Assembly: GCA_963662965.1 (NCBI GenBank)
Contig: OY759970.1
Coordinates: forward strand, 1-64,000
DNA: 64,000 nt
Direction: 5' to 3'
DNA from: DTWD01 sp963662965
Lineage (GTDB): Bacteria; Acidobacteriota; Vicinamibacteria; Vicinamibacterales; UBA8438
Part shown: one piece after another, positions 29,889-38,586 of the stretch
Numbering within the stretch: the first letter of the stretch is position 1
How the letters are laid out: each line of letters opens with the position of its first letter
Position numbers and translations under genes: made by a program
The notes under the pieces: generated by a model
Seen by the model: the letters and a program-made list of their open reading frames with translations, nothing else
Databases searched by the model: none
Told to the model about the DNA's origin: nothing

Positions 29889-30569
29889 TCAGGGCGCGGC
29901 CTCCAACTTGTCGCGCACGACACGGACGACGCGAGCGACCACCTCGTCGATCGCCACGCCTGTCGTATCGATCAGCACGGCGTCCGACGCCTGCTTGAGG
30001 GGCGACGCGCGCCGGGTCCGGTCGAGGTGGTCGCGCGCCTCGAGTGCGTTCGCCACCTCCTCGATTCCCGCCCCCTGAGAATGTTGGTGGGCTGGATCGT
30101 GTGCGCGCCGTGCGGCGCGCTCCTCCGGCGCGGCGTCCAAGTAGATCTTGACAGCCGCGTCTGGAAACACCGCCGTGCCGATGTCTCGCCCGTCCATGAC
30201 GATGACGACCCGTGCGGCCCTCGCGAGTGCGCGCTGCTGGGCGACGAGCGCGGCCCGCACCCCCGCCAATCGCGCCACCTTCGCGGCGGCGGCATCCATC
30301 TCCGGCGTACGGATCAGGTCGGTCACGTCGTGCCCATCGATGACGACCCGCGCGCCGTCGAGCGTGAAATGCGCGTGCTGGGCAAGGTCGGTCACCGCCG
30401 CGTCGTCGTCGAGCAGACGTCCTTCGTGCGCGGCCTTCCAAGCCACCGCCCGATACATCGCGCCGGTGTCGACGTGGCGGCACTCGAGCGCAGAGGCAAG
30501 CGCCCGCGCGACCGTCCCCTTGCCGGCCCCCGAGGGGCCGTCGATGGCAATGACGGACGAGTCTGTCAT
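29889..30569 (-). CDS. cmk: Cytidylate kinase
   Basis: 226 residues. It phosphorylates CMP and dCMP. The Walker A loop is IAIDGPSGAGKGTVARAL at the N-terminus, CMP recognition segments are HVDTGAMYRAVAWKA and VVIVMDGRDIGTAVFPDA, and the lid region follows (LDAAPEERAARRA). Length matches the family. ATG 30569 lies within a 4-base overlap with the rluB stop, so translation is coupled. The order rluB-cmk (and rpsA nearby) is common in bacteria. Confidence 0.96.
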   Translation of the reverse strand: MTDSSVIAIDGPSGAGKGTVARALASALECRHVDTGAMYRAVAWKAAHEGRLLDDDAAVTDLAQHAHFTLDGARVVIDGHDVTDLIRTPEMDAAAAKVARLAGVRAALVAQQRALARAARVVIVMDGRDIGTAVFPDAAVKIYLDAAPEERAARRAHDPAHQHSQGAGIEEVANALEARDHLDRTRRASPLKQASDAVLIDTTGVAIDEVVARVVRVVRDKLEAAP

Positions 30570-31363
30570 CGTGGCCGCCGGCGCGTGGCGGGGTCTGTCG
30601 TCGCGTCCCGGACGGCGCGCCGCACTGCGCCAAGTTCCGCCTCGGACAAGTCGCGTGTCTCGCCAGGCTTGAGGCCGCGCAGACGAAGCGGCCCGAGCGC
30701 CGTTCGGCGGAGACGGAGAACCGGATGACCGATGGCGTCGAACATGCGTCGGACTTGCCGGTTCCGCCCCTCGCGAAGCACGATGCGAATGCGCGACTGG
30801 TCGGCGCGCGCCGCGCGCGGGCGCGGCATCAAGCGCACGTCGGCCGCAGCGGTTCGCCGCCTATCGACCGCGACACCCATTGCGAGCCGCCGCAGCTTCG
30901 CGGCCGTCGGAACGCCACGCACCGTTGCCTCGTAGACTCTTGGGACGCCGTGACGGGGGTGGGTCAGCACGGCGGCGAGCTCGCCGTCGTTGGTCAGCAG
31001 CAGCAGCCCCTCGGAATCGTAGTCCAAACGCCCCACCGGGTAGACGTAGTCCCGCACCCGAGGAATGAGGTCGAGCACCGTGCGACGGCGCTGCGGGTCG
31101 CTCCGGGTGGTGACGTAGCCCCGAGGCTTGTGCACGAGCAAGTACCGGCGGCGACCGGGCCGCGCGACACGCCGTCCATCAACGCGAACGTCGTCGGCGA
31201 TCGGGTCGGCGCATGTGCCGAGCCGCCGCACCGTACGACCATTGACCGTCACCCGCCCGTCTGCGATGAGCCGCTCGGCCGACCGGCGCGACGCGATGCC
31301 AGCCGCCGACAACACCTTTTGCAAGCGCATCTCTCGCGACGCCGATGTCGGCAGCTCCCTCAT
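30566..31363 (-). CDS. rluB: Ribosomal large-subunit pseudouridine synthase (RluB/RsuA family)
   Basis: 265 residues. The N-terminal S4 RNA-binding domain (RLQKVLSAAGIASRRSAERLIADGRVTVNG) is followed by the synthase domain, with catalytic Asp in VGRLDYDSEGLLLLTNDG. REGRNRQVRRMFDAIGHPV is the usual C-terminal motif. The Arg-rich tail is an extension. The probable target is 23S rRNA U2605 or the equivalent, but RluE/RsuA-type specificity cannot be excluded. The scpB gene ends 34 bases upstream. Confidence 0.9.
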   Translation of the reverse strand: MRELPTSASREMRLQKVLSAAGIASRRSAERLIADGRVTVNGRTVRRLGTCADPIADDVRVDGRRVARPGRRRYLLVHKPRGYVTTRSDPQRRRTVLDLIPRVRDYVYPVGRLDYDSEGLLLLTNDGELAAVLTHPRHGVPRVYEATVRGVPTAAKLRRLAMGVAVDRRRTAAADVRLMPRPRAARADQSRIRIVLREGRNRQVRRMFDAIGHPVLRLRRTALGPLRLRGLKPGETRDLSEAELGAVRRAVRDATTDPATRRRPR

Positions 31364-31397
31364 CAGTCGGCTCCGGCGAACCCTAGCAGCGGCAGCG

Positions 31398-32051
31398 TCA
31401 GTGTACTTTTTCCGGCGGCTCGGCGGGAGGAGTCTCGGGGTCTGGATCGGGCTCGAACGGGAGGATCGCGTCGGTCGGGTACCCCTCCGTCAACGCCGCC
31501 GGGACTTCCATGCCGAGCGCCTCGGCCATGTCTTCCACCTTGGGCAGGTCCGCGAGATCCTTCAGACCGAACCGGTCGAGAAACTCGCGGGTCGTGGCGT
31601 AGAGAAACGGCCGCCCGATCACCGCTTTGCGACCGACGACCTTGACCAAACGCCGTTCGACCAACGTCCCGAGCACGCCAGAGGTGTTGACGCCGCGGAT
31701 CTCGGCAATCTCCGGTCCGGTGACCGGCTGCCGATAGGCCACGACCGCCAGCGTTTCGAGCGCCTGGACCGACAGCCGCTGCTTCGAGTGTTCGTGGAAC
31801 AGCCGCCGCACCCATTCGTGCAGCTCGGGTTTGGTCACGATCTGGTACCCGCCCGCCACTTCGACGAGCTGCAGGCCACCAGGGCGGTCGTTCCATTCCT
31901 GGCCCAGCATCGCCAAGGCTTCCTCGATATGCTCCGGCGGCTCACCGTCGAGCGTCTTGACCAACACTTTCAGCGTCACTGGGTCCGGCGACGCGAAAAT
32001 CAACGATTCGATAATCGCCTTGAGATCGCCGAATTCATCATCTGGGGACAC
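31398..32051 (-). CDS. scpB: Segregation and condensation protein B
   Basis: 217 residues from GTG 32051, just after the scpA stop. It is a kleisin-associated winged-helix dimer that loads SMC onto chromosomes. Seen: LKAIIESLIFASPDPVTL at the start, LHEWVRRLFHEHSKQRLSVQALETLAVVAYRQPVTGPEIAEIRGV, and GRPFLYATTREFLDRFGLKDLADLP. The C-terminal tail is Pro/Glu-rich. The frame upstream of the GTG is not used, because it overlaps scpA in a different frame. Confidence 0.95.
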   Translation of the reverse strand: MSPDDEFGDLKAIIESLIFASPDPVTLKVLVKTLDGEPPEHIEEALAMLGQEWNDRPGGLQLVEVAGGYQIVTKPELHEWVRRLFHEHSKQRLSVQALETLAVVAYRQPVTGPEIAEIRGVNTSGVLGTLVERRLVKVVGRKAVIGRPFLYATTREFLDRFGLKDLADLPKVEDMAEALGMEVPAALTEGYPTDAILPFEPDPDPETPPAEPPEKVH

Positions 32052-32058
32052 GGGACAG

Positions 32059-32943
32059 CTACCCTTTGTCTTCGTCTTCGCCAGAGGTCTCGGCCGGCGA
32101 CGCGTCACCCTGATCCGGGTCGTTGAGTGGACGCGGCGCATCGGTGGGGCGCATTCGCGCATAGATCCGAAGGGGGCCACACGTCCCCTGCTGAAAGACT
32201 CGGATCATCTTCAGTCGAATCATTTCGAGCACGGCGAGAAAGGTCGTGATTAGCTCTCGGCGCGACGACACGTCGGCGAACAGCTCCTCGAACCCACACG
32301 CCTCAACCGTGGCAAGCCGCTCGCGCAGTTCCTCGATACGAGTCTCGATCGGGACGACCTCTTCCGGCAATCGGACCGGCGGCCGCTCGCGCGCGCGCGA
32401 CAGGACCGCCTGAAACGCCTGCAAGAGGCTGAACAAGTCGACTTCGAGCTCACGCTCGAACGGCTCGCCCGCGATCTCCTCGACGCGACCGTCTGGCCGG
32501 GCCCATTGCGCACTTCGCACCGTCTCGCGCTCATGCAGCAGCTCGGCCGCCGCCTTGAACCGCTGATGCTCGAGCAGACGACGCATCAGGAGGTCACGCG
32601 GATCTTCGTCGTCCTCGTCGTCGCCCGACTCGGTCTCGAGCCGCGGCACGAGCGTCCGCGACTTGATGTGAATCAGCGTCGCCGCCATCACAAGGAATTC
32701 GCCGGCGACATCGAGGTTGAGCTCCTTCATCAGATCGAGATACTCGAGGTACTGCTTGGTAATCAACACGATCGGGATGTCGTAGATGTCGACCTCGTTC
32801 TTCTTGATGAGGTGGATCAGCAGGTCGAGCGGCCCCTCGAAGTCGCCGACCTTAAACGGATACTCTGGCAGGATCGACTCGAAGTGTGCGTGGCTCTCGA
32901 GTTCGCCACCCGCTGCCGCCGCGCGGTTGTCGTCGTCGGCCAT
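32059..32943 (-). CDS. scpA: Segregation and condensation protein A (kleisin)
   Basis: 294 residues. Kleisin subunit that bridges SMC heads, working with ScpB. The N-terminal domain FEGPLDLLIHLIKKNEVDIYDIPI and the segment FLVMAATLIHIKSRTLVPR are conserved. The C-terminal winged helix is near VTFLAVLEMIRLKMIRV-type sequence (TTFLAVLEMIRLKMIRVFQQ). Charged tails flank both ends, the C-terminal one acidic. It precedes scpB by 7 bases. No smc gene is in the window. Confidence 0.95.
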   Translation of the reverse strand: MADDDNRAAAAGGELESHAHFESILPEYPFKVGDFEGPLDLLIHLIKKNEVDIYDIPIVLITKQYLEYLDLMKELNLDVAGEFLVMAATLIHIKSRTLVPRLETESGDDEDDEDPRDLLMRRLLEHQRFKAAAELLHERETVRSAQWARPDGRVEEIAGEPFERELEVDLFSLLQAFQAVLSRARERPPVRLPEEVVPIETRIEELRERLATVEACGFEELFADVSSRRELITTFLAVLEMIRLKMIRVFQQGTCGPLRIYARMRPTDAPRPLNDPDQGDASPAETSGEDEDKG

Positions 32944-32957
32944 CTGCGTATCAGCCT

Positions 32958-33950
32958 CTAGCTGTATTTCAGCCCCACCGCTTCCCGCACCTGCGCCATC
33001 GTCTCCTCGGCACGCGCGCGCGCCGTCGCCGAGCCATCGAGGAGAATCTCGCGAATACGGCCGGGCTTCGAGACGACGTCCGCCCGCCGCTCACGCATCG
33101 GTTCGAGGCGTGCGTTGATCGCGCGCGCCAGCGCTTCCTTCACCTCGACGTCGCCGACAGTACCGGCGCGGTACCGCGCCTTGAAGTCGTCGACCTCTGC
33201 CGTATCGGGATTGAAGGCATCGTGGTATGTGAAGACGGGATTCCCCTCGACGGTCCCCGGAATATCGGCGCGGACCCGTTTCGGATCGGTGTACATCCGC
33301 ATCACCTTCTTCCGCACGGTTGTCGCGTCGTCCGACACGGCGATCGTGTTGCCGTAACTCTTGGACATCTTCCGGTTATCGAGCCCCGGCAGCCGTGGCA
33401 CCGACGTCAGCAACGGCTGTGGCTCCGGAAACACCTCGCCGAAGAACTGATGGAAGCGGCGGACCACTTCACGCGTCAACTCGAGATGTGGCACCTGGTC
33501 GTCGCCCACCGGCACGTACTGCGCCTTGTAGATCAGGACGTCCGCACCTTGAAGCAGCGGGTAGCCGAGAAAACCGATCGACGAGAGATCGCGGTCCGTC
33601 AGTTGGTCGATCTGCTCCTTGTACGTCGGCACGCGTTCGAGCCACGGGATCGGCACCACCATTTGCAGCAGCAGATACAACTCCGCATGTTCCGGTATGC
33701 GCGACTGGACGAACAGCGTGCTTCGCTCCGGATCGAGACCGGCCGCGATCCAGTCGGCGACGTTGTCGTAGGCGTAGCGCGTGACCTCCGAGGTGTCGGC
33801 AAATTCGCTCGTCAAGGCGTGCCAGTCGGCGACGAAATACATGCAGTCGTAGTCGGCCTGCAACTCCGTCCACTTCACGAGCGCGCCGACCAGATGGCCG
33901 ATATGCAGCTTGCCAGTGGGACGCATGCCCGAGACGACGCGCGGCTTCAT
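32958..33950 (-). CDS. trpS: Tryptophanyl-tRNA synthetase
   Basis: 330 residues from ATG 33950, which overlaps the stop of the site-2 protease gene by 4 bases. Class I motifs are clear: SGMRPTGKLHIGHLVGAL (HIGH equivalent KLHIGHL) and NRKMSKSYGNTI. GADVLIYKAQYVPVGDDQ binds tryptophan and ATP. Length is typical. It sits between the protease and scpA genes on the same strand, suggesting one transcription unit down to cmk. Confidence 0.97.
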   Translation of the reverse strand: MKPRVVSGMRPTGKLHIGHLVGALVKWTELQADYDCMYFVADWHALTSEFADTSEVTRYAYDNVADWIAAGLDPERSTLFVQSRIPEHAELYLLLQMVVPIPWLERVPTYKEQIDQLTDRDLSSIGFLGYPLLQGADVLIYKAQYVPVGDDQVPHLELTREVVRRFHQFFGEVFPEPQPLLTSVPRLPGLDNRKMSKSYGNTIAVSDDATTVRKKVMRMYTDPKRVRADIPGTVEGNPVFTYHDAFNPDTAEVDDFKARYRAGTVGDVEVKEALARAINARLEPMRERRADVVSKPGRIREILLDGSATARARAEETMAQVREAVGLKYS

Positions 33951-34588
33951 CCGGTCAGCAGCCTCGACAGCAACAGGTACGGCGGCACGATAATCGCGCT
34001 CAACGCGCCGGTGAGCAGGAGCGCATAAAGGATCACGAACCCCCACGGCCGGACGACGCGGTCGAAGATCGATGCCAGATTCGCGGGCAGCACGCCAGCC
34101 AGGACATTGCCGCCGTCCAGCGGCGGAATCGGCACCATGTTGAACACTGCCAGCAGGAGATTCAGCTCAAAGATCGTCGCCGCCACGGCCCAGGCGGGCA
34201 CCTCGAAGCCACCCGCAACCGAGATCGGACTGACCGGCAGCACCCGGAGCACCACGGCGGCACAGACCGCGAGCACGATGTTGCTGGCTGGACCGGCGGC
34301 CGCAATATACAGGAAGTCTCGTCTCGGGTCCTTGAGATGTGCGCGCTGAACGGGCACCGGCTTGGCCCAGCCGATGATCGGCGCCCCGGTGGTGAACGCG
34401 ACGAGGGGCAAGACCACAGTACCGATCGGATCGACGTGCGCCACCGGATTCAACGTGATCCGCCCCAGACGCTTCGCCGTCGGGTCTCCGAGCCGCGCCG
34501 CCGTCCAAGCATGCGCCGATTCGTGGACTGTCAGGGAAAAGATAAGGACAAGGAAGACGACGACGAGTTGGCCGATATCGACGTTCAA
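33947..34588 (-). CDS. Site-2 protease family (M50) membrane metalloprotease
   Basis: 213 residues and about five to six membrane helices. Zinc-binding HExxH is HESAH in the first helix. The second motif, NPVAHVDPIG, is an H-x-D-P-x-G segment typical of the short bacterial rhomboid-like M50 branch, and the third ligand region is NMVPIPPLDGG. It cleaves within the membrane, and substrates are unknown. It has no PDZ domain, unlike RseP. The coupling to trpS is positional only. Confidence 0.92.
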   Translation of the reverse strand: MNVDIGQLVVVFLVLIFSLTVHESAHAWTAARLGDPTAKRLGRITLNPVAHVDPIGTVVLPLVAFTTGAPIIGWAKPVPVQRAHLKDPRRDFLYIAAAGPASNIVLAVCAAVVLRVLPVSPISVAGGFEVPAWAVAATIFELNLLLAVFNMVPIPPLDGGNVLAGVLPANLASIFDRVVRPWGFVILYALLLTGALSAIIVPPYLLLSRLLTG

Positions 34589-34676
34589 CGGCTAACAGCA
34601 TAAGGCAGCGGTGAGCGGACCAGCAACCTTCGCTCAGTCCCGAATAGGGATCAGGGCGCGCAACCTGACCTTGGTC

Positions 34677-34699
34677 GGCAGTCAGCCCCGTCTAATTTT
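34677..34699 (-). repeat. Dispersed repeat, short form overlapping the uvrC stop codon
   Basis: On the minus strand it reads AAAATTAGACGGGGCTGACT then GCC. The uvrC frame ends within it: ATT AGA CGG GGC TGA gives Ile-Arg-Arg-Gly-stop, so the repeat supplies the last residues and the stop of the gene. Confidence 0.7.
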
Positions 34700-36523
34700 G
34701 ATGAAGTGGGCGATCACGACGTCGGCCAGCTTCGGTCCGATCACCGGCTGCAGCTCTTCGCGGGACGCCCGGCGTACGTTGGCCAGGCTGCCGAAGCGCT
34801 CCAGGAGCGCCCGGCGACGCCGCGAGCCGATGCCCGGAATCAGATCGAGCTCCGACTGCAGGTCCCGCATGACGCGTGCCCGACGATGGAACGTGACGGC
34901 AAACCGGTGGGCCTCATCCCGCGCGCGTTGGATCAGGTGGAGGGCCGGGCTGTCGTGCGGGAGCCGGATCGAGGCGGGAGCCGCTCGCGTGAAAAGCTCT
35001 TCTTCTCGTTTCGCGATCCCCACCGCGATGAGATTCGAGAGCCCCAGCTTCTCGAAGGCGCGATACGCCGCCGTCAGCTGCCCTCGACCGCCGTCGACCA
35101 CGACGAGATCCGGAAACGGACCCCCCTCCTCGAGCAGGCGTCGATAGCGCCGCAGCACGACTTCCTCCATCGCCGCGAAGTCGTCCGGCTGCGGGCGCTT
35201 GCGGCCCGTGCCGAGACCCTGCACCCTAAACTTCCGATACTCGCTCCGCTGCATCCGGCCGTCGTCGCAGACCACCATCGAACCGACGGTGTCGCGTCCC
35301 TGAATCGTGGAGATGTCGAAGCACTCGACCCGGTGCGGGACGCGCGGCAGGGCGAGCACCCGTTGCAGCTCGTCGAGCGCGTTGGCGGCGACGGAGGCAT
35401 CTTCGCTGTAGCGTGACTCATACGCGAGGCTGGCGTTACGAGACGCGAGCTCGAGCAATCCGCGCTTGTCGCCACGCTTCGGTTGGAACAGCTTGACGCG
35501 ACGACCCGCACGCTCTGATAGCCATCGCTCAACGGCGTCTCGGTCCTCGGGGTCGATGTCGACCGGCACGTGCACCTCTGGCGGAACGTCACGGGTCGCG
35601 TAGAACTGCTGCACCGCCGCCTGCACTACATCAGAGTCGTGCTCGCAGGCGGCCTCGATGTCGTCGGCCACGAGCTCGATCCGCTCCACGACGCGTCCAC
35701 GGCGAACCTGAAACACTTGGATCACCGCCCCTTCGGCACCGAGCTTCACGCCAAAGGCGTCGCGGTCGCCCAGCTGCGTCGTCGCCATCTTCTGCTGCCG
35801 GTCCCGCAACGTTTCGACGGTTCGAATCGCATCGCGGCATTGCCCGGCACGTTCGTAACGCTCCTCGTCGGACGCCGTCTGCATCTGCTGCCGCAGGCGG
35901 CCGACCACTTCGTCGGTGCACCCCTCGAGAAAAAGACGGGTCTGGTCGACCGCTTCTGCGTATTGGTCCTGGCTGCAGATCTCCGACACGCACGGGGCGA
36001 CGCAGCGCTTGATGTCGTACTCGAGGCACGGTCGGTCTCGTCGGCCGGTGATCACCTCGTTGCACGACCGGATCCCGAAGAGCCGATGCGTCAACGACAT
36101 CGTCTTCCGGGCGAACGTCGCCGGCATGAACGGTCCGGCATAGTAGTTGCCGTCGCGCTCCACCTGCCGCGCGACGAGGACTCGGGGAAACGCTTCCGTC
36201 GTCGTGATTTGCAAATACGGATAGTTCTTGTCGTCCCGTAGCAGTATGTTGTACCGGGGGGTGCGTTGCTTGATGAGATTGTTCTCGAGCGCCAACGCCT
36301 CGACCACCGAATCGGTGACGATCACCTCGAGCCGCACCGCCTCGTCGAGCAGCGCGTCGGTCTTGGCGTTGCTCCCGTACGCACCGAGATAGCTGCGGAC
36401 CCGGTCGCGCAGGGCGCGTGCCTTTCCGACGTAGATCGTGTCGCCATCACGATTGAAGTACAGGTAGACTCCTGGCTGCTCTGGGAGCCGGCCGATCTCC
36501 TCTCGGAGGTCTCGAATCGCCAT
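34682..36523 (-). CDS. uvrC: Excinuclease ABC subunit C
   Basis: 613 residues. The nuclease makes both incisions in nucleotide excision repair. The N-terminal GIY-YIG domain is GVYLYFNRDGDTIYVGKA. A Cys-rich stretch (RSCNEVITG... CLEYDIKRCVAPC) and a UVR motif follow, then the RNase H-like domain with VECFDISTIQGRDTVGSMVV and DLVVVDGGRGQL. The C-terminus has the helix-hairpin-helix motifs (LDLIPGIGSRRRRALLERFGSL). The last three or four residues and the stop lie in a dispersed-repeat unit. The start is 25 bases from a divergent gene. Confidence 0.96.
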   Translation of the reverse strand: MAIRDLREEIGRLPEQPGVYLYFNRDGDTIYVGKARALRDRVRSYLGAYGSNAKTDALLDEAVRLEVIVTDSVVEALALENNLIKQRTPRYNILLRDDKNYPYLQITTTEAFPRVLVARQVERDGNYYAGPFMPATFARKTMSLTHRLFGIRSCNEVITGRRDRPCLEYDIKRCVAPCVSEICSQDQYAEAVDQTRLFLEGCTDEVVGRLRQQMQTASDEERYERAGQCRDAIRTVETLRDRQQKMATTQLGDRDAFGVKLGAEGAVIQVFQVRRGRVVERIELVADDIEAACEHDSDVVQAAVQQFYATRDVPPEVHVPVDIDPEDRDAVERWLSERAGRRVKLFQPKRGDKRGLLELASRNASLAYESRYSEDASVAANALDELQRVLALPRVPHRVECFDISTIQGRDTVGSMVVCDDGRMQRSEYRKFRVQGLGTGRKRPQPDDFAAMEEVVLRRYRRLLEEGGPFPDLVVVDGGRGQLTAAYRAFEKLGLSNLIAVGIAKREEELFTRAAPASIRLPHDSPALHLIQRARDEAHRFAVTFHRRARVMRDLQSELDLIPGIGSRRRRALLERFGSLANVRRASREELQPVIGPKLADVVIAHFIKIRRG

Positions 36524-36548
36524 CGATCTAAGGATAAATCAAGGCCAC

Positions 36549-37151
36549 ATGACGTTTACGGGGGCCATCGGCGCGGCCTGCATGTTTCCGCTGCGGGCGA
36601 TCATCGCCGTGTGCGTGGCGCTCCGGATCCACCCCAATGTCCTCACCTTGACCGGCGTCATTATCAACGCGTGGGCCGGGTGGGCGTTAGCGGTCGGGCG
36701 GTTTTGGATGGCGGGGTTCATCATGCTACTCGCCAATATCTTCGATTTTATCGATGGCAAGGTGGCGGACGAGCTGAAGCTCAGCTCCCGTTTTGGAGGA
36801 TTTTGGGACTCGGTGATGGACCGTTTTTCAGACCTCTTCCTGTTGATCGGTCTCATCTATCTCTACGCAACGCTCGAGCAGCCAGACTACGTCCTCATTG
36901 CCGCCCTCACGCTGATGTTTTCGGTGATGACCAGCTACACGCGAGCGCGCGCAGAGTCGATCATTCCCCAGTGCAAGGTCGGCTTCATGGAACGCCCGGA
37001 ACGTATCGTGCTGTTCATGATTGGGGCGTTCACCAATCGCATGGCGGCGGTGCTCTGGGTGATCCTGATCCTCTCCGTGCTGACGGTGCTCGACCGCATC
37101 TACTATACCTGGCGCGAGCTCCGGTCGGACCGCGACGGGGCGCCCGCGTGA
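36549..37151 (+). CDS. CDP-alcohol phosphatidyltransferase family protein
   Basis: 200 residues with about five to six membrane helices. The family signature D-x2-D-G-x2-A-R-x8-G-x3-D-x3-D is present as DFIDGKVADELKLSSRFGGF then WDSVMD, but the Arg after Ala is replaced by Asp (KVAD instead of xxAR). The four Asp metal ligands are kept. It uses CDP-diacylglycerol and an alcohol or alcohol phosphate in phospholipid synthesis; substrate is not predictable. It is divergent from uvrC and overlaps the next small gene by 4 bases. Confidence 0.85.
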   Translation: MTFTGAIGAACMFPLRAIIAVCVALRIHPNVLTLTGVIINAWAGWALAVGRFWMAGFIMLLANIFDFIDGKVADELKLSSRFGGFWDSVMDRFSDLFLLIGLIYLYATLEQPDYVLIAALTLMFSVMTSYTRARAESIIPQCKVGFMERPERIVLFMIGAFTNRMAAVLWVILILSVLTVLDRIYYTWRELRSDRDGAPA

Positions 37152-37351
37152 CGACCTCCAATCTGCTCACGCTGCCGCTGCGCATGATTTGGCACGCGCT
37201 GTTCTGGACGTTCGAGCGCGCCACGTGGCAATACGACCTGATGGTGATCGCCATCCTGGCCTTCGTCTGGCTCACACCGCCGGGATGGCTGGGCGACCCG
37301 ATGGCGAGCGGACCGGGGTTGATCGGACTCGTCTCGGAATTGCTCCACTGA
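37148..37351 (+). CDS. Small membrane protein coupled to the CDP-alcohol transferase
   Basis: 67 residues from GTG 37148, inside the GTGA overlap with the upstream stop. A central hydrophobic helix (DLMVIAILAFVWLTPPGW) follows an amphipathic aromatic segment (MIWHALFWTFERATW). No domain is recognised. The overlapping start and membrane nature suggest a partner or regulator of the transferase, but this is inference. Confidence 0.7.
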   Translation: MTTSNLLTLPLRMIWHALFWTFERATWQYDLMVIAILAFVWLTPPGWLGDPMASGPGLIGLVSELLH

Positions 37352-37396
37352 CACGTAGGTTCAAGGTTCAGTGCGGATTTTGATCTGATTCAGGGT

Positions 37397-37966
37397 TCAG
37401 ACCATGTCCCGCTCGTCCGCTCCGAGATCCAACGTCTTCCCGGTGAAATGGATGTCGTGGGTGGCGATCTTGTCGCGCAGGAGGCGGCGGACCTCGCCGT
37501 AGTGCGCCTGCGGCACGTGCAGCGACCGAGCGAGACTCCGGACGCGATGGATGATCACGAGCGTGATCCGCGTCTCCTCGCGCCAGCTGAGGCCGCCGAT
37601 GCTGGCGTAGGGCACGAAGCCGCCGTCCGACCAGATCCCGTCGGCATACAGCCCCCGGCCGATCCGCAGCCGCAGCGGCAGCGCATACGCGTAGTAGACG
37701 AGCATCATCCCCTGGCCGAAGGCCCGGATCGGCGGCTGCTGCTGAATCACCAACTTGACGAAGACCAGCACCCCGGCGACGATGCCGAACGCCAGCAGCC
37801 ACCCGTAGAACGGCGGCTTCTCCCCCGGCCAGATCACGAGGGCCGACGAGCGGAGCCGCCAGTACCAGAGGAATTGCCAGAAGATCCGCAGGTTGGCGAG
37901 CAGAAATCCGATGCCGAGGGCGAAGAGCACAACACCGATTGACGTGGAAACGTCGATGTCGTCCAC
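37397..37966 (-). CDS. Membrane protein of unknown function
   Basis: 189 residues. Two to three membrane helices occupy about residues 10-32 and 50-75, and the C-terminal half is soluble with alternating strands (ADGIWSDGGFVPYASIGGLSWREETRITLVIIHR). The soluble part resembles a PH-like DUF5673-type domain (YGIWS..GFIPW.DI..W), which is a weak resemblance from memory. It precedes nothing on its strand within 45 bases and follows efp by 26 bases. Confidence 0.75.
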   Translation of the reverse strand: MDDIDVSTSIGVVLFALGIGFLLANLRIFWQFLWYWRLRSSALVIWPGEKPPFYGWLLAFGIVAGVLVFVKLVIQQQPPIRAFGQGMMLVYYAYALPLRLRIGRGLYADGIWSDGGFVPYASIGGLSWREETRITLVIIHRVRSLARSLHVPQAHYGEVRRLLRDKIATHDIHFTGKTLDLGADERDMV

Positions 37967-37992
37967 GATTGGCGATCCCGGTCGCTGGGAGA

Positions 37993-38556
37993 CTAGGCGC
38001 GCGCCTGATACTCGCCGGTCTCGGTGTTCACCCGCACCTTGTCGCCATTGGCGATAAACGGCGGCACCTGGACCATCAGCCCGGTTTCGAGCGTCGCCGG
38101 CTTGAGCTGCGCGCTCGCCGTGGCCCCTTTGATGGCCGGGGCGGTCTCCCTCACCGCAAGGTCGACCGTGAGCGGAAGCTCAATCCCCACCGGGTCGCCC
38201 TCGAAGAACGCGACGGTGATCGTCGAGTCGGGCAGCAGGTAGTTGACCGACTCGCCGAGGGTGTCGGCGATCAGTTGGACCTGCTCGTAGCTCTCGGTAT
38301 CCATGAAATGATGCCCGTCGCCGTCGGCGTACAGAAACTGCATCTCGCGCGAGTCGAGCATGGCGCGCTCGACGTAATCGCCCGAGCTGAATTTGTGGTC
38401 GGTCAGCGTCCCGGTGCGGACGTTCCGCATCTTCGTCTGCACGAACCCGCGTTTGTTGCCCGGCGTGACATGGCTAAAGGCGAGAACACGATAGAGCGTC
38501 GCCTTCATCTTGATCAGCATCCCCTTGCGGAGACGGGTGGCTTGCACAGATTCCAT
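37993..38556 (-). CDS. efp: Translation elongation factor P
   Basis: 187 residues from ATG 38556. Three OB/KOW-type domains are present: N-terminal LRKGMLIKMKATLYRVLAFS, middle ADGDGHHFMDTESYEQVQL, and C-terminal VQVPPFIANGDKVRVNTETGEY. It relieves ribosome stalling on polyproline. The tip loop of domain I reads HVTPGNKRGF, so, aligned to HVKPGKGAAF, the modified Lys/Arg position carries Asn, with Lys one position later. That is unusual and is treated as a finding. ATG 38571 in the same frame is an alternative start. Confidence 0.93.
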   Translation of the reverse strand: MESVQATRLRKGMLIKMKATLYRVLAFSHVTPGNKRGFVQTKMRNVRTGTLTDHKFSSGDYVERAMLDSREMQFLYADGDGHHFMDTESYEQVQLIADTLGESVNYLLPDSTITVAFFEGDPVGIELPLTVDLAVRETAPAIKGATASAQLKPATLETGLMVQVPPFIANGDKVRVNTETGEYQARA

Positions 38557-38586
38557 AGGCGCGACCGGCAATGCTACTACAGGGGC

